Shown here one piece after another: positions 12,440 through 25,700 of a stretch of DNA of 64,000 nt. Below the pieces are notes generated by a model. It saw only the letters and a list, made by a program, of their open reading frames with translations, was not told where the DNA came from and did not search any database. The translations under genes were made by a program, and so were the position numbers. Source of the DNA: Myoxocephalus aenaeus (Eukaryota; Chordata; Actinopteri; Perciformes; Cottidae); assembly GCA_038501785.1 (NCBI GenBank), contig JBAMJR010000047.1, positions 2,947,001 through 3,011,000 of the forward strand. The letters run 5' to 3'. How positions within the stretch are numbered: position 1 is the first letter of the stretch; each line of letters opens with the position of its first letter.

Positions 12440-13270
12440 TTAGACCACAGTGTTCCGCTGCCGGTAGGGTGGAGGCGGCAAGACGGTGCCAGATTTCAAG
12501 GAGAACTCTGACATGTATTCGGGGTTTTCAGCTACCGCCGGCCGTATGTGTCCGTTCTGTTTGTAGAAGAGCGTGGCATTGGTGGAACCGCCCTGGGCGC
12601 CATCAGGTGCGGCCGGGTTCGACGATTTGGGAGGCAAGCTGTGCTGCCAGTATTCTGGATTGTCAAAGGTCACCTTCAGCTTTTTCCCGCTCATTTTGCC
12701 CGGCAGCAGTCCGTGCTTCAGCATGCCGGCGGAGTGCGCGGTGGCGTGGATCTGGTAGGCCGGCAGGCTGCCGTGCCCGATGGTGGCCGAAGTGGAGAGG
12801 GCGCCCGACTGGCACACCTGGGCCTGGGCAGTCGTTCCTGTTTGGCTCTGGCTGGCGGAGACGCCGCCTGGATTGCCGGGTTGTCCTGCAGGTTTGATGG
12901 TGTGGTGGGCGTGGAGGACGTGGGCCGCTGGGCCATGGTGGCAAGGCATGCCAGATGGAGAAGGCTGGCCAGTGGGGAGGGGGGTAGTGGGGCAGGCTGG
13001 TCTGGATGGTGAGCGGGAGATGGGTGCCTAAAGACGGGATGGAAGAAGGGGGATGGGTGGGTAGGGGCAGGCCGTTTCTCCTCAGGGCCTCCAGGCCCAG
13101 CTCGGCGGGGTTGTGGAAGGTGTTGAGGTACAGCGGCTCGTTGATGTACTCGTCCTCTCCTTTGGGCTGGCTGTTGGGTGTGCTGTGGTAGCCCGGGTTG
13201 TCCAAGGCGTGGATCTCGCCATTCTTACGCCGCGAGACAAAGGGGTTCTCCTCAATCGGATTCAGATATT
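12440..13270 (-). CDS. erbb4: erbb4 last exon: distal tail, with a frame conflict
   Basis: 831 nt entered in phase 1; the stop TAA is at 12442-12440. The first part reads EYLNPIEENPFVSRRKNGEI, DNPGYH, GEDEYINEPLYLNTFHNP, then a Pro/Leu-rich run. The second part, in another frame, reads GMPCHHGPAAHVLHAHHTIK, KKLKVTFDNPEYWQHSLPP, ENPEYMSEFSLKSGTVL, and ends PPPPYRQRNTVV. The ending holds a PPxY motif and a class I-like PDZ ligand (TVV). The two frames meet around six C (minus strand) at 12984-12979; removing one base or adding two would join them. Roughly 130 residues between NTFHNP and FDNPEYW replace about 25 in human, as a His/Pro/Ser/Gly-rich expansion. An assembly indel is more likely than a true mutation, because both halves keep conserved motifs. 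Confidence 0.9.
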
Positions 13271-16200
13271 CTGCAGCACAGATCAGAAAAGGGGAGGGAG
13301 GGTAAGAAAGCGGAGAACAAGAGAGAATAAGACAGACAAACAAAAGATCCACAGAAATTCAATCAAGAGGAGAGCAAACAAAAGAAATGTAAATTGAAAG
13401 AGAGTGGGAGAAAGTGATCCCTCGCTAATGAGGCGGGAAGATGGAGATGATAATGGCGATAATGGCCGCCACTCAGGACCAGGCGGGCAACATGCCAGCA
13501 GTTCTTTGGCACTGGAAACTCCATCTGCCGGGGGTGAAAATGCCAGCAAATGACCCCTCTTCGCTGCTTCCAAGCGTTATAGTAGTGGGGTGTGAAAACC
13601 TATTGATTTTGCCCACTCTTCCGCTCCTTGACATTGCATCAGATGCGTTTTGCTGCGGGCTTTGTTACATATTTTCGAGCTGCTCAAAAATCAAAGACGG
13701 TAGTGCCAGAGCAGGGCTGATAGACTGAATTATGATCAAAGGCAAAACATGACTCCGTAGCAGCTGACATACACCCGTGATAGAAACAGGGTAGGAATTT
13801 TAATCAATGGAATGAAATGAAATGAACAGGCTAAATGACAGACAGAAAAGATCACTAAAGATCACATTAAGCAAAGAGACGACAGGGAAGAGGTGCAATG
13901 TGAAGTACACGCTGTCGAAGATGCACTTTGAATTGGATTTATTTGCATTTCTATTCCACTGGGTTATTTATGTTTTACAGATTGGTGAGGAATGAATATA
14001 ACGAGGTTAGGTTATTTTGACTTGTTGTATTATATACACTGATTAAATACAACTCCTAAAATGCATCATCACAACAACGCCCTGCAGGGCTGCGGATGTT
14101 CTACCTGGATTTTATTTTTAGCTGGAAAATGACTTGACTTTGTTTTGCGTTTCACCTGGAGTACCTGAGGAGGTCTTGTCCTTCATGGGTGTCATGTATC
14201 CGTCCTCGTCCGTGTCCCCTCTGGGTGCTCTCTCCCCCAAGAAGATGGTGGGGTCTGCGCTGTACCTCTGGCCCCCACTGTCCTCTCCTCCAGCCTGGCT
14301 CAGGCTCTTCTTATGCAGGCTCCCGTTGCAGCGCTGGTCCTCCAGGGCCGGACCCGGTCCGCCCGTGGCTTCCGGGTTCACGCAGGCTTGGGCCCCCGCC
14401 GCAGAGGCCTCTGCAGGGCTCGGGCCACCGTCTCGATAGCCAAACTGGTTCTGAGGCAAAGAGTGGGTTGAGACAGGGAAGAACTGTAATTTCTTTCTGT
14501 CAACGTTGATGCAAGTGCAGATGCAGTGCAACTATTTGGTGATGAAAGAGCTGGAAGATTGTTTAGCAAACTAAACTAAAGATGTCAACAGTTCAATTGA
14601 ACCACAGCAATTTCCCAACAGGGGAATGCCAAAAAATCGTAACGTTTGAGTCAGTTTAAGCCAGCTGTACGGCACCTGCGGCAAAGGAAGTGAGACTTTT
14701 AACCCGTGCAGCTGCCTGTTGAGGGTGAAATTCTCCAACAAAGTTCTGACAGCGTAGTCATCAGCCTTAAGGGACTGCGAAGGGCAGCCAGGCAGAGCTG
14801 CGATTCAAGCACCTGAACCTCAAAAAAAAGAACATAAAAACCCCACAAGAAAATACAAAACATGACATGTGAAGCAAAGGGCTTCTTGAGGTGCTGTGCC
14901 GGCTTGCCGTGGGCTATTTGACCCGGGCCTCCTCCTCGGCTCTCTTGCCAACTGCCAAGCGCTACAGCAGCAATTACAGGAAGAAAAACACAACGAAAAA
15001 AAGAAGAAGAGCGAACGTCCTGAGGTTTTATCTGTCCACCTACTCCCACCTTCTCCCCTCCGTTGTCATCAACTCGCCCCCTCCTCCAAATGTCTCTGTT
15101 CATCCCTTCTGCAAAGCCAGTCATTACCCGCTCCTCTTTTCAAGTACGGGCTTGATTTTAACAACGACGTGGCTTCCCTGTGTGGGAATAATAATCCAAG
15201 GTGTGCCGGGGTGTTGACCTTGAACACGCAGGACCCTGAATGGATTACTGTGTGTGTGTTTTGGGGCTATACGTGTGTTCGTTAGGGAACAAAGAGCCGC
15301 CGGCAAACGGGTAGGTCGCGGGGGTAAAGGTGCATAAGAAGCGGAGCCGTGGGCCCGGCGGCTCGAGGTGCAACGCCGCACAGCAAACAGCCGAGCCCGC
15401 GCGTTATTGCCTATTAGTAAACGGCGCCGGCATTTTAAGAGAGCGTCTGCTATTTGCTTACGGAGCTCTGAGTAATGAAACCTGGGGCCTGGGGAGCGAG
15501 CGCATAAAGAGTCCAGGTTTAAGCCACACATGCTGGGATGGAAATGATGGAGGGGAGCCATTAGCAGAGGAAAATCATCAGTGCATTGGAAGTTCTGAAC
15601 CACCTTGAGCACTTATTAGAGGACAGAGAGCCGGGCAGTTTCTGGCCAGAGAGAAATGAAAATGTTATATTTTGAGGTTAAAGTTAAATCAGTAGCCTTG
15701 AAAGGGTTTTTATATAAAAAAAAGATGTTTTAAGCTGAAGATTGATGTCATTTTTAAAGCAGTTTGACACGTGTGTGAACTCAAGACGAGAGCAAAATAT
15801 GTGAATACAAAAATGATCTGTTTTTCGTGTGCGGAGGCCTTACTCGGTTGGAGTCGACGCGAGGCCTGGTCGTGTATGACGGAGGCGCCGCGTTGAACCC
15901 CCGAGGCACCAGGTACTCGTCAGCATCCACCAAGTCGTTCAGGTCCTCCTCGTCCAGAAGGCTCTGGAAGAACTTGCTGTCATTGGGGCTGGGAAGCTTC
16001 ATGCGGTCGTCTCCCTGAAAGTAACACAACGTATTGGGATACGTTTCTTTTAGTTTCCTTCAGATATTTAAAAAGCCTTATTATCGAGTTGAGGCTGTTG
16101 AGGCAAACACACCTGGATGACCAGGTATCGCTGGGGGTCCCGGGCCATTCTGCAGAACTCAGCAGCCAGCTCCTTGAACTTCGGCCTGCTGTCTGCGTCA

Positions 16201-19200
16201 ATCATCCAGCCTGGAGAGGAAAGATGGAGCAGAGGAGGGCTGTGAGGGTCGGTGTGTGGGGAAAAAACAAGACACGCAGCTTCCAGTTCTGCTGTGTGCT
16301 GAATACAAATGAAACAATAATCCAGGACATTATAAAAGATGAAATTAAGAGACAATGGTTAAGAGACTATGAAACACTTGATTGTGTCCATATTTCTTCA
16401 ACATGTGTACTATATCTATCTTTAAAGAGACAGCTCATACCAAATCAAAAATATCTGCAAGATGATATACAGACAGTTGTGAGCAGTTTTTTAAAGGAAT
16501 TATTTACTTTCAAAAGTATGAATGCCTGCTGATGGAAAACACGGACTGTGCGCCGCTTGCGATTTACTGTAGATCCGGAAATGACTGAACCGACATTTAT
16601 ATATAAATGAAATAAAAACGAAGATGTTTATTGACTGCCAGAAAATAAAATAAAAACAGCGGAAGAACAAGCGTGGTGTTCACCTTAACAAAGTTTCAGG
16701 GCTAAGTGCTTCGCTTTGTTAAGGAGAAGCGTCTCTTCCCTCCCGGAGGCCACGGCTGCACTGAACCCTGAAGGTGGCGTCTCAGCTCAGATTTAGACAG
16801 CAACGCAAACATAGTTGCTGACTTCAGTGTCTGCATTACATATTCGACAACAGAGAGGCTGACGTGGGGACTCGGCGCCTCCGGCAATCCTAGAGGGAGG
16901 TTCCGTGGATCAGCAGCAGAATATAAGAATACAAGATTGACTTTATTTCATATTGTAGTGGTTACAAAAGTTTATCCCCACTACATGTATGCGGCTGTTT
17001 TCACTTCCAATCTGCGGCCTAATTGTATGTTTAATCCAGTTGATCTGAGGCTCTCTCACGGAACAAACCCCCGACCTTCTCTGGTGTCATTTCGCCTGCC
17101 GCCGTCTAATTTTCGCTCTAGCGCCCCACGCAGGCACATTACCCAAATGAGCTGCAATTACCCCTTCAAGCAAACTCTATTTCATCTTTATTGGGGTGGC
17201 GCTGAGGCGGCGGGGCACGGAGTGCGACAGCGCACCAAATCACAAACAACGGCTCTCGGTCGACGCGTAATTAGAATGAATGCGGCCAATTGCCGAGCTT
17301 CCTCGTGACCCTCCCCGCTCCTCTGACTCGGCGCTCGGCCTGCTTCTTCGAACTATTTCTGACGCTCGGCTGACGTCACACCACTGGTGTGTGCTTGTGG
17401 TTGTGTGTGGGGTTTTGTAGCGCTGCAGTGTGAGTGGGATGAGGAGGGTGAAACTCGGCAGTTATAGGAGAATGTAACGTGATGCTTATCAGATGTGTGC
17501 CCCAAAGGTGACTGATAAAGTTACGGGAACACCTTTGACCTCAGCGTTTATAACATTATTGTCCAGACATTTTTACTTAGCACATACAAATGACTCTCCT
17601 CCTCCAGGGGGAAAGAGAGAAACCAGTTGGCTTCGTCGTTAGGCTAAATGGCCGCAGGGCATTCACGGTTACTTCTGTGCTGTCAGAAACCATTGGCAGT
17701 AGTTTTCTCAATTGGAAAAAGAACAATTATATATCGTGACATTTCGGAGCGGATGCACATTTTTTTTTGCCATGGGAATATGTTTTGATATCAAGCTCCG
17801 AGCTGGATCACGTCCTTCCCTTTCAACACATGTGGCATTTTCAGCTCTCGCTGTTCAGCAGAGTTAGATTCATAAAGCAAGGAGCAGCCAATAATAAAGA
17901 GGGATATTCATAGTGCAGATACAATATTTGTGCAACAAAAAAATAGTTGCGATGGCGGGGGGTTGGGGTGGGGATTTGAAGTTTTATGAGATTTTCAGCC
18001 ACCAGCAGAAGACGGGGGAGTGACGGCTCCATAGTTGGGTTCAGGGTGGAGCGATGGCCAGACTGGTGCGAGGAGAGAGGAGAGCCAAGCAGCCGCTAGC
18101 TGGCAGATCTCACAGCACGGATTGGCTCGCGCGTCTGGACCGCTTCCTGGAAATATGGGAGGACATGTACACCACGACCAGGGTTCTGAATCCGGCCAGG
18201 GGACGGCGCACGCGATGGGAGAATTTGGGGGAGCATTAATAAGAGGAGGCGGGTTCTTTTGGACCAGGAGGGAGAGTCGGGGTACGGCGGCTGGGAGGGA
18301 GGCGTGGCGGTCCAGATGGAGGATGACACGAACAGGGATGTGGGCAGAGTCCCCGGCGGGGAGGCGCCTGCTTGTTGCAGACCACAAACCAGCATCTCTT
18401 TAGTTTCTCTGTCTCCGAATAGTTTTTTTCATCTCTCCTCTTTACATATCAACTCTCTCTTCCAGAATCGAATCGAAAGCCCCCGGGCTCTGATAACGCC
18501 TCACCAAGATGCATATTAAAAACGCTAACCCTTTTATTAAACTACAGCTCGTCTGCGACACCTCAAGTTGTGTTGGAACGTGCGATTGACATCGATATTG
18601 CACTTTTTACATCAATGTTTTTGAAAGTGTTTGTTTTTTTCGGGTATTTAATAGCTTAATCTGGTTATTTCATGTAGAAAGAGAGTGAGATGAGAATATC
18701 AATACCTCTCGGTCATCCAGTAAACGATGTTTTGTGAGTGTACTGTATGTATGTGTGCTCGAGGATTGGTAAGTGCGTCTCCTCACATTTAACCATGACC
18801 ATGTAGACATCGATGGTGCAAATGGGCGGCTGGGGCAGACGCTCCCCTTTCTCCAGGATGTCTGGGATTTCTCGCGTGGGGATGCCGTCGTACGGTTTGC
18901 CTCCGAATGTCATCAGCTCCCAGATGGTCACTCCTGGAGGAGAAGGAAGGGAGGGAGACAAAGAGAGCTGATGATGAGCAGAAAGATAAGGGGGCGCCAA
19001 AAATGCAAATGAGAGGACAGAGGATTTCACACCTATGAGCACACATACACACACACAGATGGACGGTAATCCACGTAGCACCCACCATAACTCCACACGT
19101 CACTCTGATGGGTGAACTTCCTGTAGTGGATGCATTCCAGCGCCATCCATTTAATGGGCATCTGAGGAGAGAGGCAGATGTACGTCAAGACGGGGGAAAG

Positions 19201-19663
19201 CAGACACAGAAAATCTGAATTAAAAGCTTCACAGCTATTACACCGGAGTGCAACACTTTCCCATTATGCTGTTTTGCTCAACGGCTGCCACATCTTTTAA
19301 TCAAGCGTGTGTGAGGTATTGGGAAATCGACAGTGCTTTCAACCATACGTTGCTCAATATAACTCAAGTACTGTGATTGATTAGCTTCAGTCGAGCCCGG
19401 GGATCATCAATAGCGAGCATGCTTTTTAAAGGCACTAAATGAGATCGCGTTGGGCAATTGTCTCACATAATCTCAATAACCTGCAGGTTTACAGCAGCCG
19501 GTGGGTGAAATCGTAATAAAAAATGGGCCCTTTGACGTTCCTGACAAGGACAACGGCACACATCGCCATAGGATTTCCATATTGACTGTAGGGAGGAGGG
19601 GGATGTTCAGCCGTGGAGTCCACTGAACAAGGCAATTATCTGGCCTTTTGCATGTGAACGCAC

Positions 19664-19702
<39 letters not shown>

Positions 19703-22700
19703 CACACATCGGCCATTTGAAATACGGCACACACGCTCACTCTTCAGGGAAATGGGCAGGAAGAGGGGAAATGAAATGCTGCATGTTGGAAATGTGGCGC
19801 GGCGCCTTCACCTTCATCCCTGTTGATTTATCTCTCGTGGCGCATCTATTTTTATGGCATACGTGTGTACGTTCTGACAACGGCTCTCATTTATCAAGGC
19901 CTCGGCCAATACCCACACCGAGTCAATCACTCAGACGGTTGCATCAAACTCAGCTCGTCGCAGTTATGGGAAATACTTTATTATTTCCCCACTGTTAACA
20001 GTGGCTACCTCCGGGCCTCCAGCTGATGCAGCAATGAACGAGCCAATTAAATAAAGCGAATTGATCAGGGCAATTTGCATTGTACGTCTCAAGCGAGGAG
20101 AAGAGAATGGGCTTCTGATTAATGTGGCCTGGTTCCCCAAACAAAACAAACTGATTGGAACCGTGGCTGCATTATTCGTTGGGATGAAGTGCTTCTAAAT
20201 TGTATGTTATTTAAAACCAAGTTCACCGGGTTTTGCCTGACCAGACAGAGTTTCACAGCTCTTAAATTGTCGCTCCATGTCGCGTACGAATTCAACCTGT
20301 TCTGCTTTGTGAACATCTCCATGTTCAGATACCGGATTTGAAAAAGGACAAGACAAAATGTTGTCATCTTTTTCCTTCCTATTTGGTTTGCAAACAAGAA
20401 AATGATGCATCACAGCTGGCTAACATCTGGTAATGTGGAGCCAACACGTTATTGTGTTTTCTCAAATCCCCTCTACTGGGTTTGAATAGAGCCACGGTTT
20501 CTATTTCTATGCAGCCAAAAGAAACATAAATACATGTTAGATGGGATTCCAGTGAAGGTTAGAGGTGGCCATCTTCTAAACTATTACTTTAGAGACAGTG
20601 CCAGAGTATAGCTGTTGAGTTTGTGTGCAAGGAAGAATAAACATCTGAGTAATTAAGAAATATAGAAGAGGAAATAATATTCTAAGTGATCACAAGTATG
20701 ACCTATAAGTACTTACATACACATGTGTAGGTGGGGTTGGCAATTCTCCCGTGTATAGAATGTGAAATGCAGGATGCCGGAAGGCAAACTATACCATGTT
20801 GTACACATGCAAACATACAAATGTGCAGAGCAATGTGCCAGACAAGGTGGAGGTCATCTTTTCTTCTTCAGATAATTCATTTTGTTCCACTGCTTGTGCT
20901 GAAATGATTATTTGAGTCGTTGCATGTCTTTTAGAAGAAACAACAAAGATGTATTGTTTGACACCTTTCTCTTACACACACATTCAGAGACACACAAAGG
21001 CTTTTGGCCCTGGAGACCGAACAACCTTCCCTGCTCAGCAGCACGGACCTTTTCTTTTATTACTTTGTGTGTGTGTGGTATTTTACTACTTATGTCAACC
21101 CTTTTTTTTTCCTGGAAGCTGTCCTGTCCTTTGGGTAAGCGCTGTACACACACAGGAAGACACGCTCACGCCTCCACTTACACCAACCTTGCCCCCGTCT
21201 GCGTTGTACTCCTTCTCGTCGGCGTCCAGCAGCCGCGCCAGGCCGAAGTCGGTGATCTTGATGTGATTGGGCGACTTCACGAGCACGTTCCGGGCTGCCA
21301 GGTCCCTGTGGACCAGCCTCCTCTCCTCCAGGTACATCATCCCCTGAGAGAGAGAGAGAGAGAGAGATGACTATGAATCTTCTCGTGGAGCCGTTAATCA
21401 TTTCGTATTCCATGATCGGAGCAGTCCGGCGGCGCCGATGAGGTAAATGTCAGCTCTTAGAGGAAAGTATTGCCATAACTGTCATCATCATTAACGGCAC
21501 GCCCACAACACATTTAGATTCAATCTTTCATCGTTATCATACCTCATTTTTATACGACTCTCGGAGGCAGAAACTCTTTTATATAGCCTTCCCAGGGATG
21601 TCAGAAAATCAGAAACTCGAACTTTTGACATGTAAAACATACCGTAGAGATTAGTCAAATTCAAAATTCCTGCATGGTAAAAGATACATTTGAAAGGTAT
21701 CAGACAGTTTCTAGGTCAGAATGTTAAATATTGATGTGAAAAGACATATTGCAGGGCTGGATTTCTCTCCACTGTTCCTGGACCTGGCCGCTTGTACAAC
21801 TAGATAAAACAAGTCTTCAAGTGTGTAACATCAATATCTACTTGTGTAACGTTATTACAGTGCAGTGTAGTCGTGTGCAGTCATAACTGAGATTGTGTCT
21901 CAGGCCATGTCGCCTCCTCGTGCCTCCCCCCCCCCCCCCATTGTCAAGATGGCTAGGCAGAGAGAACAATGGACGTCCCTCCCAATTTGTTCACGTTGAT
22001 TATGAACACCAAACGACCAAAGCGAGTAACGGGGGGAAAAACACACAGAGCCTTGAGCGGAGAGAACGGCAACGTTGCTCCGCAGCCTTAATGTGCTGCT
22101 CGATGGGCTGGATGATGCACGGACTCTTGACAGTCGCAAAAAATAAAATAAAAAAACATGTCAATTTCATACGATTTATCCTCAAACGCACACCTCCTCT
22201 CCCGTCCCGTGTGCTCTGAGCTGAACCAAACAGCCGGCATGCAGACAGGCAAGGCTGGGCCAATTGAAGTGTATTAGACTGGATGTTAAACAAGTGGATG
22301 CCACTTTGCAGGCGGATCAATGAAAACACCTTGACGAGGAGGGAGGCAGTCATTGTACTCAGCAGACAATGAACGATTCCAACCGAGCCTCACGCCTCAG
22401 CTGGCGCGAGAGAATCGTTGTCCACATGAAATGCTGTGAAAACACTGTATGCGTGTGTGTGTGTGAGCACATATCAAGGCACGCTGTGTCGAAATGCTCG
22501 TCGCCCCCTCCGCCGCCTCCTCCTCCCAGACAAATGTGAGGCTAAATCGATAGCGCCGACGTCTGGCTCGCCGCTGGCTGAGCCCTCATCCATCATCCGC
22601 CGGCCTCACGGAGACAGACGCGCAGACACACGCGCGCTGACAGAGACCACCCGGAGACCACCTACATGCCGAAGCAAGACATATTTCACAGAGCGCACTC

Positions 22701-25700
22701 GATCACGCTCGCAATATTTCTATGTGTCAGTCTCTCTCTCGCTCTCTGTTATCTACCAGTTCGGGACACTTCAGTTCTCACCACCTTATCCTTACGGCCG
22801 CCATGTGCCTCTGTCCTGGGTCAAGGCCCCAAACAGCCTCCTTTAACTGAAAGTGTATTTAAAATAGATTACTTCTAGGGGGCTCGGGGAGCCGATCGAT
22901 AACAGTGCTGATTACAATAAGCCCAAAGACGACCGCGCCGCGCAATATTTATCCCCGACGTCAACGTCGAGAGGAATTAGGAATCAATGGCCCACACAGT
23001 CCATTAATACACTTCGACTTAAAGTGACAGCACAATGAGGGGAGGCCATCGCAGTGACAGGGGGAATGTACAGCAGCTCAAGGAGCCAATTAATTTCCAG
23101 CCACTCCAGGCGGTAAACACCAGCGTCCCGGTGGAGGATGTGGGGCCAGCGTCGGTTTCAGGGCCGAGAGGGTCCCGCTGATTTAACACTGCTTAAGTGT
23201 TACAATCCCCGGAGTCCCTGAAAATAGAAGTGGAATTGGATAATTTGTGGTAACATCACTTGTAAATAGCAGATCATCCAGGAACTTGCGAGGGAAGTAA
23301 TTAAACTTTGGTAAACAACATTACTGTTTTGTTCACAACCTTTTTGTGCACCACACAATATCACCCGCGTGTGATTGACAGGTGGAGATGGCCCCGGTCA
23401 TGTCAGGTCGAGCTTCCCCGGCTGCTTGCTGGGTTCAGTTTGTTTGTTACCGAAGCGAATGCATGTCGGTCATCTCGTGAATTATAGATGAGCTTTGAGG
23501 GAAATTGTGCAAAATTGTGCAAAAAAAAGTTTGCTCGCTGCAAGTTGCAACGACAGCTTGAATGAATCGTGAAACCAGGAAAGGCAAATTCACTTTGAGC
23601 CCTCTCTCAGACATTATTTTCATTTTTTCCAAGCCTTCTGCCTCGGAGGAAGAGCTACAATTGTAGCCGTGCACCACTCCAAAGTTTCCACTGAGTTCAA
23701 AGTCTGTGTTTACGACTGACCATTGAAGGCAAGAAGACAATGGAGGGAAGATGCATCTTGCCTGAGTCTCTTTCACTTTCCTAACAAGTACAAAGAAAGT
23801 CCTAAACAACATATTCATGTGAAAATGCTCTCGTTCTTTTTTGAAAGTCTGCATGTTTGCAGACACTAAGAATCCACACAAAGTCGCCTACAGTTCACAT
23901 CAGAGCTTAAGCGCTTGCTGAATTTGCAGCGAGACCTTGTGGACTTAACAGAAGTGCATCTTAATGTCTGTGAGACCGGCCGATGAAATTGCGACATTCA
24001 ACCTCGGGGAAGGTCGCCGGGAAAAGAAAAACAAGGCGGCAGTGAGCATGCAAACATTTCAAGGGCCGTCTGATTACATTGTCTCAGAACTTGTACCTAT
24101 AACAGAGCCAATCTTTTGAGTTATTGAAGCAAAAACTTTACTTTTTGTTTGACAGCTTGACAGCTCGTGAAAAAAGGAGCTCAAATACAATGTTAAAGCT
24201 ACAGTTGGCAACTTTGATAACTTTTCTTGACACATTAGCTCAAACTGTCACTATATAACAGTAGTACGTGAGAAAAATGGTACTCTGCCTTTTTAGTGCT
24301 CCTCATAGCATTTGCAAAATTCCATCACGCCCAAAGAAAAACAACCAATCAGAACAATCTAACGCAGCTGTCCATCACCGCTCTTGAACTCTGCTTCACG
24401 GCAGCTCTCGTCAATTTTCAATCATCGATCATGTAGCGGTGTTGCCTATTTCTCGCCGCTAATGTTTTCAGAAACACATTTCAGTTACTTTTGAGCTGTA
24501 AAATTAAAACATTCGAGCGAAAATCCAGCAAACTTTCTCATTTTTACAGCTAAACAGTTCTCTAAAATATGTTTCTGGAAACATTTGCGTTGAGAAGTAT
24601 TTGATCAGCGCTGCTTTAGTTTCACAGTTTGATCGGAGCTGTGATTGACAGCAGCAGTAGAGAATCCCCCTGCTCTGATTGGCTGTTTTTCTCTGGGCGC
24701 AGTTGAATCTTTCACATGCCTTTAGGAGCACTGAAAGGAGGCAGGGAAATCAGATTTTTTTCACAGATTGTCAGTCTCAGGTACTTCTGTCAGGATATAG
24801 TAAAAGCTCCAAAATGGCGCATATCCACCGTGGAAAAAGGGGCTGAATCCCTTGTGTTTAAATTTCCGTCAAACCGTTAAACAAACTGCCTCTTTTCCCT
24901 TCGGATTGTGGGTTCGTTGCCTCGATGTGGAATTAGTTCATGTTGACACGAGGTCAGAACCAGATGAACAGCAGCACACATTTGTCCGGTTCAGGGAAGG
25001 CCTCCATTTCCAGAAAACACCTACTGGAGCCCTTTCTGAAAGGCCCCTCTAGTGTTTTTCCAGCTCTCGCTAAGCCACGTGCTGCACGGGAGCATTGAGG
25101 TTAAGGACCAGCAGCACTGTTGCACATCCCAAATGACACTGGGTTATGTTTGAGGCCTGAAGTGCATGAAGTGCTACTATAGTAATTTAAAACATTCAAC
25201 TTTTGTATTTTTTTTTACACTGAACTTTTGACCTTTGCCAGAGTCAGAGTGTGCTTTAGGACAAGTCAGCATCACTGTCACAAATTAGCCAAATATTTCA
25301 CCGCCACGCTACTTCCTGTGATAAGCATCTTTACAGCCAACTCATATCTTCCCTTTCCTCACACCTTACACCTAGCAACACAAACGGCCGATTATGACAC
25401 TAAACTCGGAGAAATACGGAGGAAATAAGGCTTTGAATGACTTGTTTCCTCCGTTTAGGAGTGAAGTAAAATGACTTGTGAGAGGCTGCGGTTTGCTGTG
25501 AATACTTTACACTTATCTGACCCGACGCCGGCTACCAAGCAGGATGAAACAACACTGAAAGACTTTTTTCATCCTGAACGGTTTTACAGACGCAAAGTTC
25601 TCTAAAGCGCGCAACAGAACGGGTCACGGCAGGTCTGTGAGCCATTAGCGCCGTCAAAAAAAAAAGAGGACTAAAGATCTGACTCTTCGGTAATGGAAGA

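Noticed and set aside
12301..12897. A 198-codon plus-strand open frame opposite the last erbb4 exon
   Set aside because: It is the GC-rich antisense reading of the conserved tail, with Arg/Ala/Cys-rich low-complexity composition and no recognisable domain.
15550..15600. A minus-strand stretch reading SELPM considered as a degenerate CYT-1 exon
   Set aside because: It lacks the tyrosine and PPAY core and has no suitable flanking splice sites.
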